Source: Rossellomorea marisflavi (GTDB lineage: Bacteria > Bacillota > Bacilli > Bacillales > Bacillaceae_B). From it: 64,000 nt of DNA. Below, in pieces: positions 23,313 to 31,427 of the stretch. Within the stretch, counting starts at the first letter, position 1. Every line of letters begins with the position of its first letter. A program made the position numbers and the translations under genes. The notes below the pieces were generated by a model, which was given only the letters and a program-made list of their open reading frames with translations, was not told the DNA's origin and searched no databases. The DNA is taken from assembly GCF_022170785.1 (NCBI RefSeq), contig NZ_CP081870.1:1104001-1168000 (forward strand), in the 5' to 3' direction.

Positions 23313-25052
23313 ATGAATCTAGTACGAACGACAGTGAATCATTTTAAGCCTTATTGGCGCATGCTTTTAGTTGCTCTTATTTTTTCTATTATCGGTGGTC
23401 TTTTTACCATCGCACCGCCCGTCCTTGTGAAGAAGCTTGTGGATGACGTGATCGTAGGCGGCGATCTTACCCTCCTTCTGTGGGTGGCGGCCGGGGTCCT
23501 CGGTGCCTACTTGGGGAAATCCCTATTTGAGACGATGCAGGAGTACGTTCAGGTGAAGATCGGCCTCGATGTGATCACCGACATGCAGATCCGGGCTTTC
23601 CGGAAGCTGCACCGCGCACCGATGTCATTCTTCTCGAGAACACCGAGGGGCGATATGCTCTTCAGGCTCACCCATGATGTCGAGTCGATCCAGAATCTGA
23701 ACAACACCGTAGTGCCAAGGATCCTCCAGCAGGTGGTTGGAGCGGTGGCGGCATTCTCGGCCGTATTCGTGCTCTTCTGGCCGGCGGCGATTGTTATGTT
23801 CTGCGTCTTCGCCATCTATATCATCCCGTCCTTCACTCTGGGGACGAAGATGAGGAAGATGAGCGCCATTCAGCGCGATATGAGTGCAGACATGTATAAT
23901 CATCTGCAGGAAAGCATCGAAAGCGTCCGGCTCGTCAGGACGTATCAGACACAGGATCAGGAAACGGGGGCACAGGAGAAGAAGCTGTCTGATTGGAAGA
24001 TATTCTCCATCCGTGCAGCCCTGATCGGAAAGGTCAACTGGCGTCTCGGGAATCTGTTCAATATCGCGGCACCGGGTGTCGTCATGCTGGTAGGTGGCCT
24101 TGCGATCTGGAAGGGAAGCATCACAGTCGGGACCCTGGTCGCCTGCCTGACATTCATCCCCATCATGTTCCAGCCCGTCCGCTCCATGGCGGAGCATGCC
24201 CTGACGATCCAGCAGGCCATCCCGGCCCTTCAACGGATCTATGAATACTTCGATTTGCCGGAAGAACATGACGAGAACCTTCCTGCCTTCGGGGACGTCG
24301 TTGGGAAAATCGATCTTACGAATCTATGGTTCTCGTATCCTGGCAGTGATAAGCAGGTGTTGAAGGGCGTATCGGTCTCCTTGAATCCAGGAAGCCATAT
24401 CGGGATCGTCGGTACGAGCGGGGGAGGGAAGAGTACCCTTGTCCAGCTCCTTCTCGGTCTGTATGAGCCGGATCAAGGATCTGTCGAGATCGACGGCAAG
24501 AATTTATATGAGTACAATCGCAACAGCTTCCGCCAGCAGGTCGGGGTCGTATCTCAGGAAACATTCCTCCTGAACAGCACCCTGCGTCAGAACCTGCTGT
24601 ACGGTAAGCCCGACGCCACACAGGAAGAACTCGAGCAAGCGGTGGATGCCGCAGGGCTCAAGGAATTGATCGAGTCCCTCGATGAGCAGTACGACACCAT
24701 CGTCGGGGAGCGTGGATTGAAGCTCTCAGGCGGGCAGCGCCAGCGCGTCGCCATGGCCCGTGCCATCCTGAGGCAGCCACCTGTCCTGATTTTTGATGAA
24801 GCCACGTCTTCATTGGACGGCGAGAATGAAGAAAGGGTTCAGGCTTCCCTGGAAGAACTGATTCCTGGCCGGACGACCATTACGATCGCCCACCGCCTCG
24901 TCACGGTGAGGAAGGCGGATGTCATCATCCTCCTCGATCAAGGGGTCATCGCAGAAAAAGGAACACATGAAGAACTCCTCATGCAGAGGGGTAAATACTA
25001 TGAACTGTACAGAGCTCAGTACAGCGAACTGGAAAGGGAGCTGATCGGATGA
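23313..25052 (+). CDS. ABC transporter, fused permease/ATPase (half 1)
   Basis: The 579-aa protein has six membrane helices (residues 15-300) followed by an ATPase domain. It shows Walker A GTSGGGKST near 367-375, the signature LSGGQRQR, Walker B VLIFDEATSSLD and the switch His in TIAHRL. The second position of the P-loop is Thr and the loop has an extra Gly, which is still functional. It overlaps the next gene by ATGA, so the two probably form a heterodimeric exporter of drugs or lipids (YknU/YknV or YheI/YheH types). The substrate is unknown. GAGGAGGAAG precedes the ATG. Confidence 0.9.
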   Translation: MNLVRTTVNHFKPYWRMLLVALIFSIIGGLFTIAPPVLVKKLVDDVIVGGDLTLLLWVAAGVLGAYLGKSLFETMQEYVQVKIGLDVITDMQIRAFRKLHRAPMSFFSRTPRGDMLFRLTHDVESIQNLNNTVVPRILQQVVGAVAAFSAVFVLFWPAAIVMFCVFAIYIIPSFTLGTKMRKMSAIQRDMSADMYNHLQESIESVRLVRTYQTQDQETGAQEKKLSDWKIFSIRAALIGKVNWRLGNLFNIAAPGVVMLVGGLAIWKGSITVGTLVACLTFIPIMFQPVRSMAEHALTIQQAIPALQRIYEYFDLPEEHDENLPAFGDVVGKIDLTNLWFSYPGSDKQVLKGVSVSLNPGSHIGIVGTSGGGKSTLVQLLLGLYEPDQGSVEIDGKNLYEYNRNSFRQQVGVVSQETFLLNSTLRQNLLYGKPDATQEELEQAVDAAGLKELIESLDEQYDTIVGERGLKLSGGQRQRVAMARAILRQPPVLIFDEATSSLDGENEERVQASLEELIPGRTTITIAHRLVTVRKADVIILLDQGVIAEKGTHEELLMQRGKYYELYRAQYSELERELIG

Positions 25053-26833
25053 GCGCCGGTACGGTTTCACCAAAGAAAAGCCGTGACGGCAGGAGGGTCC
25101 TGTCCTTCCTCCGTCCCTATAAAAAATGGGTGATCGCGGATTCCGTGGTCATCGCCATCTCTCAGGTGTTCTCTGCCCTGATCCCGACCCTGGCCTTGAG
25201 CTGGCTCGTGGATACGATCCTTCCGGGGGAGAACTCCACATGGCTATGGGGCCTGATGTGGCTGTTGATCCTTTCGGCGGTCCTCGACCTCGTCATGATG
25301 GTCATCGATGAATATTTCTGCCATCAGACCGCGAAGACTGTGACGAACTGGCAGAAGCTGAGGCTGTTCAGGCATCTTCAAGTCTTGCCGTATTCGTTCT
25401 ACCACCATAATTCCACCGGGGAAATGCTCGCGAGGGTGTCGGATGATCCGGACACCCTGCATAACTTCCTTGCGTGGGAAGGATCCACGTTCATGGCAAG
25501 TGCTCAAGGTGTATTCCTCTACAGCATTGTACTGTTCTTCATCCACCCGTATCTCATGATTGCGAGTGTCGTTTTCGGTGTCCTCTTCTACTGGACGTCT
25601 AATCTTGTCGGTGCAAGGACTCGTGCGGCTTCAGCCGATGCACGGAAGGAAGCGTCACGCTACCTTGAGCGGCTGCGCGAGTCGGTGACGGGGATCCATC
25701 TTTCGCGGGTGTCGGGCGTATCCGATAGTGAAGTGGAGAGCGTCGTCGCCATCAGGGATACATTTGTCAAGCACTCCATCAAAGAGCTGAAGGCCCGCAT
25801 GCAGTCCGTCGTGGTCGTTTCAAGCTACAATGGATTCGCCCTGGCCCTGGTTTATCTGATTTCCACGTTGTTGATCTGGGATAAGGGATTGACGAGCGGT
25901 CAGATGCTGACGGCGGGTGGCCTTGTCACCATCGCGGCGAATGAAATGCAGCGTCTCCTGCGGAACTGGCTGTCTGTCAGGCGGACGGGGCCGGCCCTCG
26001 ACAGGTCGGAAATCCTTCTTGCTGAAGAAGCGTCCCGTGCAGAATCCACCAAAGGAGTCCGGGGTGACCGTTCCAAGGGAGAGATTCAACTAGAAGATGT
26101 GACCTTTACCTATCCGGGGAAAGAAGACGATGTGCTCAAAGGAGTCTCCTTCTCGATCAAACCGGGGGAAACCTGCGCCCTTGTAGGTCCGAGTGGCTCA
26201 GGGAAATCCACCATCGTCGATCTTCTGTTCAAATTTTATGACGCAGGAAAAGGAAGCATCAAGGTGGACGGCCGTGACGTGGCAGAGTGGGACACCGACT
26301 GGCTCAGGTCCCAGATGGCCATCGTCACCCAGGACGTCATGATGCGGAGCGGGTCTCTTGCTGAGAACCTGCGGATCGGTAAGCGGGATGCCACAGATGA
26401 AGAGCTTATGGAAGCCCTTGAAGCAAGCGGTCTCGGGGATCTGATCACCACGCTTCCCGACGGACTCGACACGCTCGTCGGGGAGAGGGGAAGTCTCTTG
26501 TCGGGCGGTCAGAAGCAGCGCTTATCCCTAGCCCGTGCCATCTTGAAGGATGCGCCGATCATGGTACTCGATGAAGCGAGTTCGGCTCTTGATCCGATCA
26601 CGGAAACAAAGATCAATGAAGCCGTGCTCCGCGCCGGGAAAAATCAGACCATCATCATCGTCTCCCACCGGCTTTCCACTGTCCTTGCAGCCGATAAAAT
26701 CGTCGTCCTCGAAAACGGCCGGATTGTGGAAGAAGGAACGCACGGCGACCTTCTTCTTCACCGGGATGGCGTGTACGCCAGACTGTTCGGCCGCGAAGCT
26801 GAAATCGGCGGTGCGACCGTCGGAGGCATATAG
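25049..26833 (+). CDS. ABC transporter, fused permease/ATPase (half 2)
   Basis: The 594-aa partner of the preceding gene has an N-terminal membrane domain of six helices, then Walker A GPSGSGKST near 379-387, signature LSGGQKQR, Walker B IMVLDEASSALD and VSHRL. In both halves Walker B is followed by Glu, so neither site looks degenerate by this motif, unlike BmrC/BmrD. Start codons overlap by four bases. A terminator follows at 26839. Confidence 0.9.
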   Translation: MSAGTVSPKKSRDGRRVLSFLRPYKKWVIADSVVIAISQVFSALIPTLALSWLVDTILPGENSTWLWGLMWLLILSAVLDLVMMVIDEYFCHQTAKTVTNWQKLRLFRHLQVLPYSFYHHNSTGEMLARVSDDPDTLHNFLAWEGSTFMASAQGVFLYSIVLFFIHPYLMIASVVFGVLFYWTSNLVGARTRAASADARKEASRYLERLRESVTGIHLSRVSGVSDSEVESVVAIRDTFVKHSIKELKARMQSVVVVSSYNGFALALVYLISTLLIWDKGLTSGQMLTAGGLVTIAANEMQRLLRNWLSVRRTGPALDRSEILLAEEASRAESTKGVRGDRSKGEIQLEDVTFTYPGKEDDVLKGVSFSIKPGETCALVGPSGSGKSTIVDLLFKFYDAGKGSIKVDGRDVAEWDTDWLRSQMAIVTQDVMMRSGSLAENLRIGKRDATDEELMEALEASGLGDLITTLPDGLDTLVGERGSLLSGGQKQRLSLARAILKDAPIMVLDEASSALDPITETKINEAVLRAGKNQTIIIVSHRLSTVLAADKIVVLENGRIVEEGTHGDLLLHRDGVYARLFGREAEIGGATVGGI

Positions 26834-26838
26834 GAGTG

Positions 26839-26868
26839 AACCGGTCCGGACTATCCGGGCCGGTTTTT
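26839..26868 (+). terminator. Terminator of the ABC pair
   Basis: Stem ACCGGTCCGG / CCGGGCCGGT with one wobble, running into TTTTT. Confidence 0.85.
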
Positions 26869-26951
26869 GTATGAACAGGGGTCGGAAAGCAGGGGCTTCC
26901 AGTCATGGAAAAACTTCCAGAGAAAAAATCGAACAAAAACAATCCATATAA

Positions 26952-27005
26952 TGGTACAATGTTAAAATCGGAAGAAGATACCTCGTCTGCAGGTATCTTT
27001 TCTTA
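26952..27005 (+). promoter_or_regulatory. Extended -10 promoter and 5' hairpin before the kinase gene
   Basis: TGGTACAAT at 26952-26960 is an extended -10. Transcription would start near 26967, and a 9-bp hairpin, AAGATACCT / AGGTATCTT (26975-26999), begins about 8 nt later and is followed by TTTTCTTATTTT. It could be a terminator/attenuator or a 5'-end stabiliser. Confidence 0.55.
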
Positions 27006-27025
27006 TTTTGATTTAGGAGTACGTT

Positions 27026-28228
27026 ATGAGAGAATTTCGCGAACGATTTCATAAAAGGAATTATTATACCGTGGCGGTTGTCTCCATCATTCTGATGATT
27101 ATCGGGGTCATCGTGGATAATCCTGCAGGGTCTGGCATAGCAGTCCACGGGATCATGGTGGTCATCATTTCTGTCTGCCTTCTCCTGTACCCGACGCATG
27201 AACGGAGATGGCTCCGCGCCATCACAGTGCTGACGGTATCGATTTATTTTTATGCGCTGTTCTATATGTACCCTGGTACTTGGTCGGCGTTTGTGCTTCT
27301 TTGTTTCGTTCCGGCGCTTTCCATCCTGTTCTTCGATAAGAAGCTCTTCTACTCATCGCTTTCGCTGAACATATTCTTTGTTGCATGCATGGCCATGTAT
27401 ATCGGCTGGGTGGATAAGGGAAAGACCTATTCATTTTTTTACTCGGATATTCCCGGCAATCTGGTCAATTTCGTAGCCAGTCAGATCATCCTTTATTTCA
27501 TCTTCTACCTGACAAACGGGCGCATCAAGAAACAGCGGATGTATTATGAAGAGGTGCAACAGGCAGAACGGATGAAAACGACGGGTCAGCTTGCAGCAGC
27601 CGTTGCCCATGAGATCCGGAATCCACTGACCGTGGTGAAAGGGTTCCTGCAGTATTACTCACAGGATGAGCATCTGCCGAAGGACTATAAGCAGAACTTC
27701 AGCCTCATGTTGAACGAGCTTGATACGGCGGAGCACGTGATTTCACAGTTCCTGTCCATCTCGAAACCGGAACAGACAGAAGAGGTCGACCGTGTCGACA
27801 TGGAACAGATCCTGAGGGATGTGACAGAGCTTCTGTCCATGTACGGGATCCTTCATGACAACAGCATCGAGCTGGAGGTAGATGAACAGTGCTTGATCGC
27901 GGCCAATCCAATGGAAGTGAAGCAGTTATTCGTCAACCTGTTGAAAAACGCCATCGAAGCGTCTGATTCCGGAGAATCGGTGTCTGTGAAGGCGGCAAAG
28001 ATTGGAAAAGATGTATTCATCACGATGACCGACCGCGGCAGGGGGATGACGAAGGAGCAGGTGGATCATCTTGGGACGCCGTTTTACTCACTGAAGAGCA
28101 AAGGGACTGGTCTTGGTCTCATGATCTGCTACAACATCGTCGAGCGCTACAACGGTCATATTCATTTTGAAAGCGAACCAGGGCAAGGTGCGACGGTCAC
28201 TGTACGGTTCCCTCTGATGCAACGATAG
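27026..28228 (+). CDS. Membrane sensor histidine kinase, KinB-like
   Basis: The 400-aa protein has six hydrophobic helices in residues 12-165 with very short loops, like KinB-type or 5TM/6TM sensors. The kinase core follows: His195 in VAHEIRNPLTVVKGFLQ, the N box LLKNAIEASDSG, TDRGRGMTKEQ and GTGLGLMICYNIVERYNGHI. The PLTVVKGFLQ dimerisation helix is characteristic of sporulation phosphorelay kinases (KinA-E), so input to Spo0F is a reasonable guess. No response regulator is next to it, consistent with that. It may be controlled through the 5' hairpin. Confidence 0.85.
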   Translation: MREFRERFHKRNYYTVAVVSIILMIIGVIVDNPAGSGIAVHGIMVVIISVCLLLYPTHERRWLRAITVLTVSIYFYALFYMYPGTWSAFVLLCFVPALSILFFDKKLFYSSLSLNIFFVACMAMYIGWVDKGKTYSFFYSDIPGNLVNFVASQIILYFIFYLTNGRIKKQRMYYEEVQQAERMKTTGQLAAAVAHEIRNPLTVVKGFLQYYSQDEHLPKDYKQNFSLMLNELDTAEHVISQFLSISKPEQTEEVDRVDMEQILRDVTELLSMYGILHDNSIELEVDEQCLIAANPMEVKQLFVNLLKNAIEASDSGESVSVKAAKIGKDVFITMTDRGRGMTKEQVDHLGTPFYSLKSKGTGLGLMICYNIVERYNGHIHFESEPGQGATVTVRFPLMQR

Positions 28229-28291
28229 GCATACACACATCCGCCCCGGAAGCATATGATATCGTGGATATTCATGCGAAGGGATTGAGTG

Positions 28292-29221
28292 ATGGTGAGA
28301 TGTATGCCTTTTAATCAGTCATACTGTTATGTGGAGCCGGCGATCGAAGCCGGGATGATGAGGGATGCCGTGCAGTACGATGAAACAGCGGATTTAGCGG
28401 CGGGAATCAGTTATAAGGCTTGTTCCGTAGAGCTGTACAGTCGATTGGTGAATGAAACGGATGACCGGGAGGCGCAGGATACCCTCCTTGAACTGATGGA
28501 AAATGAGCAGCGGATGTGCTGGCAGTTGACGAACTGGTATATGTCCCTGACGGGGACGGCTCCGGTATGCCATGTTGAAACCATTCCATTCAGCTCATAT
28601 GAGGAAGGACTTCAGATTGCCTATGACCGGGAACTGAGCAGGTATGAAGAGTTTTCGAGAGTGGGAGCTTCAGGTCAGCATTCCCAGGTATATGGAGTAC
28701 TGCTGAACGCCAACCAGGGCGGATGGGAGCACGCAAAGCGCCTTTGTGCCATCGGGGCAGGCAGGAGTCAGCGTGTCATCCTCAAGGATTATGGCCCGAA
28801 TCCATTCTCCGTCAACATAGAGGAAGCGACACTGGAGAACAATACCTTCCGCACGGCCTTGTGGACGGGGAATCATCTGCAGGTCACCCTGATGAGCATC
28901 AAACCGGGAGAGGATATCGGACTCGAGATCCATCCCGATACGGATCAATTCCTTCGCCTCGAGGGAGGACAGGGGATCGTCCAGATGGGGGACCGTCCCG
29001 ATCATCTTTATTATCAACAGCCTGTCAAAGATGCCTCTGCCATCATGGTGCCTGCAGGAACGTGGCATAATGTGATCAACACGGGGGCCACCCCGATCAA
29101 GCTTTACTCCATCTATGCCCCTCCACATCATGCGAGGGGAACGGTGCATAAAACGAAAGCCGATGCCGAGGCAGCGGAAAACCAGCCGAGACTTCCATAT
29201 ACAAATGGAGTCTGGTGGTAG
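28292..29221 (+). CDS. Ferritin-like/cupin two-domain protein
   Basis: About 309 aa. Starts at 28289 (GTG), 28292 and 28304 are all possible; AAGGG lies eight bases before the ATG at 28292. The N-terminal 150 residues form a helical domain with EN/EQRM and YDRELSRYEEFSRVG features, like ferritin-like spore-coat proteins. The C-terminal cupin (about 190-285) has the metal motif GLEIHPDTDQFLRLEGG and the second motif PAGTWHNVINTG, with His-x3-Asp/His ligands. The domain pair is unusual. It resembles YdbB-like cupins at the C-terminus, but function is unknown. Confidence 0.7.
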   Translation: MVRCMPFNQSYCYVEPAIEAGMMRDAVQYDETADLAAGISYKACSVELYSRLVNETDDREAQDTLLELMENEQRMCWQLTNWYMSLTGTAPVCHVETIPFSSYEEGLQIAYDRELSRYEEFSRVGASGQHSQVYGVLLNANQGGWEHAKRLCAIGAGRSQRVILKDYGPNPFSVNIEEATLENNTFRTALWTGNHLQVTLMSIKPGEDIGLEIHPDTDQFLRLEGGQGIVQMGDRPDHLYYQQPVKDASAIMVPAGTWHNVINTGATPIKLYSIYAPPHHARGTVHKTKADAEAAENQPRLPYTNGVWW

Positions 29222-29227
29222 AGAGGG

Positions 29228-29252
29228 CAGCTCCCAATGGGGGCTGTTTTTT
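29228..29252 (+). terminator. Rho-independent terminator
   Basis: Stem CAGCTCCC / GGGGGCTG with a 3-nt loop and six T residues, after the cupin gene. Confidence 0.85.
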
Positions 29253-29332
29253 GATTCTATCCCTCGCCGAGATCCTATACTTACAGTCTGGGAAATTGAA
29301 AACGTTCTCTTCCGGAAATTGAAACAAATGTA

Positions 29333-29361
29333 TTGTAAATGGGAGAGGGCTCTGCTAAAAT
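29333..29361 (+). promoter_or_regulatory. Sigma-A promoter of the Bcr/CflA-type gene
   Basis: TTGTAA, 17 bp, TAAAAT with an extended TG, 38 bases before the ATG at 29400. Confidence 0.5.
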
Positions 29362-29399
29362 CAACAAGAATTTCAACGCAGTAGAAAGGTGTTCAAGCC

Positions 29400-30602
29400 A
29401 TGACTCAACAACCACAAGGAAAAGAGCGGATCGCCCTTGCGTTCCTTCTCAGTATGCTCGGTATACTGGGACCTCTTAATATCGATATGTATCTACCCAG
29501 TTTTCCCGGGATTGCCAAAGACCTCGGAGCAAGCGCCTCGATGGTCCAGCTCAGTCTGACGGCCTGCCTCATCGGTCTTGCCATCGGACAGGTTATCGTC
29601 GGTCCCATCAGTGATGCACAGGGGAGAAGGAAACCACTTCTCATCTCGATCTTCCTCTTTGCCATCGCCTCCCTGTTCTGTGCCCTTGCACCGAACATCA
29701 CCGTCCTGATTGGAGCGAGATTCCTTCAGGGCTTCACGGCTTCTGCTGGAATCGTCCTGTCCCGTGCCGTCGTGCGGGATGTCTTCACAGGGCGTGAGCT
29801 GACCAAATTCTTCGCGCTCCTCATGGTCATCAACGCCACGGCACCGATGATCGCGCCCATCACAGGTGGGGCGATCCTCTTGTTGCCGTTCGCCAGCTGG
29901 CATACGATCTTCTATGCCCTGTGCCTGATCGGATTCATCATTGTCCTCATGATCTTCCTGAAGCTCAAGGAAACCCTTCCGCCCGAGAGGCGGATCCCGA
30001 GTACGCTCGGCTCATCCGTGCGCACGATGGGAAGCCTCATGGTGGACCGCTCCTTCATCGGATATGTCCTGACGATCGGACTCATCCACGGAGGAAGCTT
30101 CGCCTATGTATCCGGGACCCCATTTGTCTACCAGGGGATCTATGGCGTGTCAGAGCAGGCATTCAGCATCCTCTTCGGCATCAATGGACTGGCCATCATC
30201 TCGGGAAGCTTCATCATCGGGCGCTTCAGTGAGTATGTAGGAGAACGCAACCTATTGAAGACGGCCGTGTTCGTCTCTGTAAGCGCGACTGCCATCCTAC
30301 TGGTCGCGACATTTATCCAAGGACCGCTGGCCACCATCGTCATCCCGATCTTCCTGTATATGATCTCGATCGGAATGATCTTGACGAGTACCTTCACCCT
30401 GGCCATGGAAAAACAGGGACACAGGGCAGGAAGTGCAAGCGCCCTCCTCGGGATGCTGCCCCTCGTCGTCGGCGCCATCGTTTCTCCCCTCGTCGGGATC
30501 AACGAAGCTTCACCGGTTCCCATGGGAGCCATCCTGTTCACCACCGCCCTCCTAGGGGCCATCGCATTCTTCACGTTCACCAAAGAAGTACAAGAAGCAT
30601 AA
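29400..30602 (+). CDS. Bcr/CflA family MFS drug exporter
   Basis: The 400-aa protein has twelve hydrophobic helices. The N-terminal motif PLNIDMYLPSFPGIAKDLGAS and the loop GPISDAQGRRKPLLIS (motif A) mark the Bcr/CflA subfamily, which exports bicyclomycin, chloramphenicol and sulfonamides. Motif C lies in helix 5 (GGAILLLPFASWH region). It is a single-gene unit between its own promoter and a terminator that overlaps its stop codon. Confidence 0.92.
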   Translation: MTQQPQGKERIALAFLLSMLGILGPLNIDMYLPSFPGIAKDLGASASMVQLSLTACLIGLAIGQVIVGPISDAQGRRKPLLISIFLFAIASLFCALAPNITVLIGARFLQGFTASAGIVLSRAVVRDVFTGRELTKFFALLMVINATAPMIAPITGGAILLLPFASWHTIFYALCLIGFIIVLMIFLKLKETLPPERRIPSTLGSSVRTMGSLMVDRSFIGYVLTIGLIHGGSFAYVSGTPFVYQGIYGVSEQAFSILFGINGLAIISGSFIIGRFSEYVGERNLLKTAVFVSVSATAILLVATFIQGPLATIVIPIFLYMISIGMILTSTFTLAMEKQGHRAGSASALLGMLPLVVGAIVSPLVGINEASPVPMGAILFTTALLGAIAFFTFTKEVQEA

Positions 30603-30626
30603 GGGTCTCCCTTGTGCTTCTTTTTT
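30592..30626 (+). terminator. Terminator overlapping the MFS stop codon
   Basis: Stem AAGAAGCATAAGGG / CCCTTGTGCTTCTT (one mismatch, 3-nt loop), then TTTTTT. The 5' arm includes the last codons of the MFS gene. Confidence 0.85.
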
Positions 30627-30700
30627 GATATCAGAAAATGGAAAAATATTCTCAAGATGTGATAATCAGTGATATGATGCAAGGAAAAGGAGTGTTCAAC

Positions 30701-31156
30701 ATGATTGCAACGATAAAAATAAACGATCCGTTCCAGGCACAAACCGTCTTATCCATGCAGCTCCGATCATACAAGGTAGAAGCAGGGCTGATTGGAACGG
30801 ACGATATTCCCCCCTTAAAAGAAACCACCGAAGACCTGCAACAATGCGGAGAAACATTTCTTGGCTGGTTTGAAGACGGGGAACTATGCGGGGCGATTGC
30901 CTATAAAAAAGAAGAAAACGAGGTGGACATCCACCGTCTCATCGTAGATCCTGTGCACTTCCGCAAAGGCATTGCCGGAAAGTTACTGCAGGAACTGGAA
31001 CGGACACATCCCCATTCTCTCTACAAAGTGGCGACAGCAGAGAAGAATCTTCCTGCCGTACGGTTTTATGAAAAATCAGGGTATGAGAAGGTCCGAACCC
31101 TCACTATCAATGATATTCTGACTCTGGTGTTCTTTGAAAAGGAGAGAAGGCTATAG
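30701..31156 (+). CDS. GNAT family N-acetyltransferase
   Basis: The 151-aa protein starts at the ATG at 30701 behind AAAGGAG. Beta4 VDIHRLIVDPVHFRKGIAGKLLQELE holds the acetyl-CoA loop R-K-G-I-A-G (residues near 85-93), and the C-terminal AEKNLPAVRFYEKSGYEKV motif is standard. It stands alone between two terminators. The acceptor is unknown. Confidence 0.88.
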   Translation: MIATIKINDPFQAQTVLSMQLRSYKVEAGLIGTDDIPPLKETTEDLQQCGETFLGWFEDGELCGAIAYKKEENEVDIHRLIVDPVHFRKGIAGKLLQELERTHPHSLYKVATAEKNLPAVRFYEKSGYEKVRTLTINDILTLVFFEKERRL

Positions 31157-31220
31157 CAATGAGCCATGAAGATGACTTAAAGATATGTACGTTCATCTCC
31201 TCTTCCATAAACGCTGATAT

Positions 31221-31265
31221 AAACAGGTCTCGACCCCCATCATGGGAAGTAGGACCTGTTTTATA
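31221..31265 (+). terminator. Rho-independent terminator
   Basis: Stem AAACAGGTC / GACCTGTTT with an interrupted loop, followed by TATAT. Weak U-tail, plausible. Confidence 0.55.
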
Positions 31266-31274
31266 TTAGAAAGA

Positions 31275-31303
31275 TTGAATTTTCAGTCTTTTTACTTTAT
31301 AAT
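31275..31303 (+). promoter_or_regulatory. Sigma-A promoter of the PAP2 phosphatase gene
   Basis: TTGAAT, 17 bp, TATAAT. This near-consensus promoter leaves an untranslated leader of about 118 nt containing a cre-like site. Confidence 0.75.
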
Positions 31304-31345
31304 CAGTTTGAATCCGAGAGGGAAGCGATTTTTTTTAGGTAAAAG

Positions 31346-31359
31346 AGAAAGCGCTTACC
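31346..31359. promoter_or_regulatory. cre-like site (CcpA) in the phosphatase leader
   Basis: AGAAAGCGCTTACC agrees with the cre consensus TGWAANCGNTNWCA at all but the outermost first and last positions. Downstream of the promoter it would act as a repression roadblock. Confidence 0.5.
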
Positions 31360-31427
31360 CTAATCGGAGATCAGCGCAAAGAGTGGTGTCACCCTCGGCT
31401 CAATGCGGACAGAAGGGATGGGAGAAA

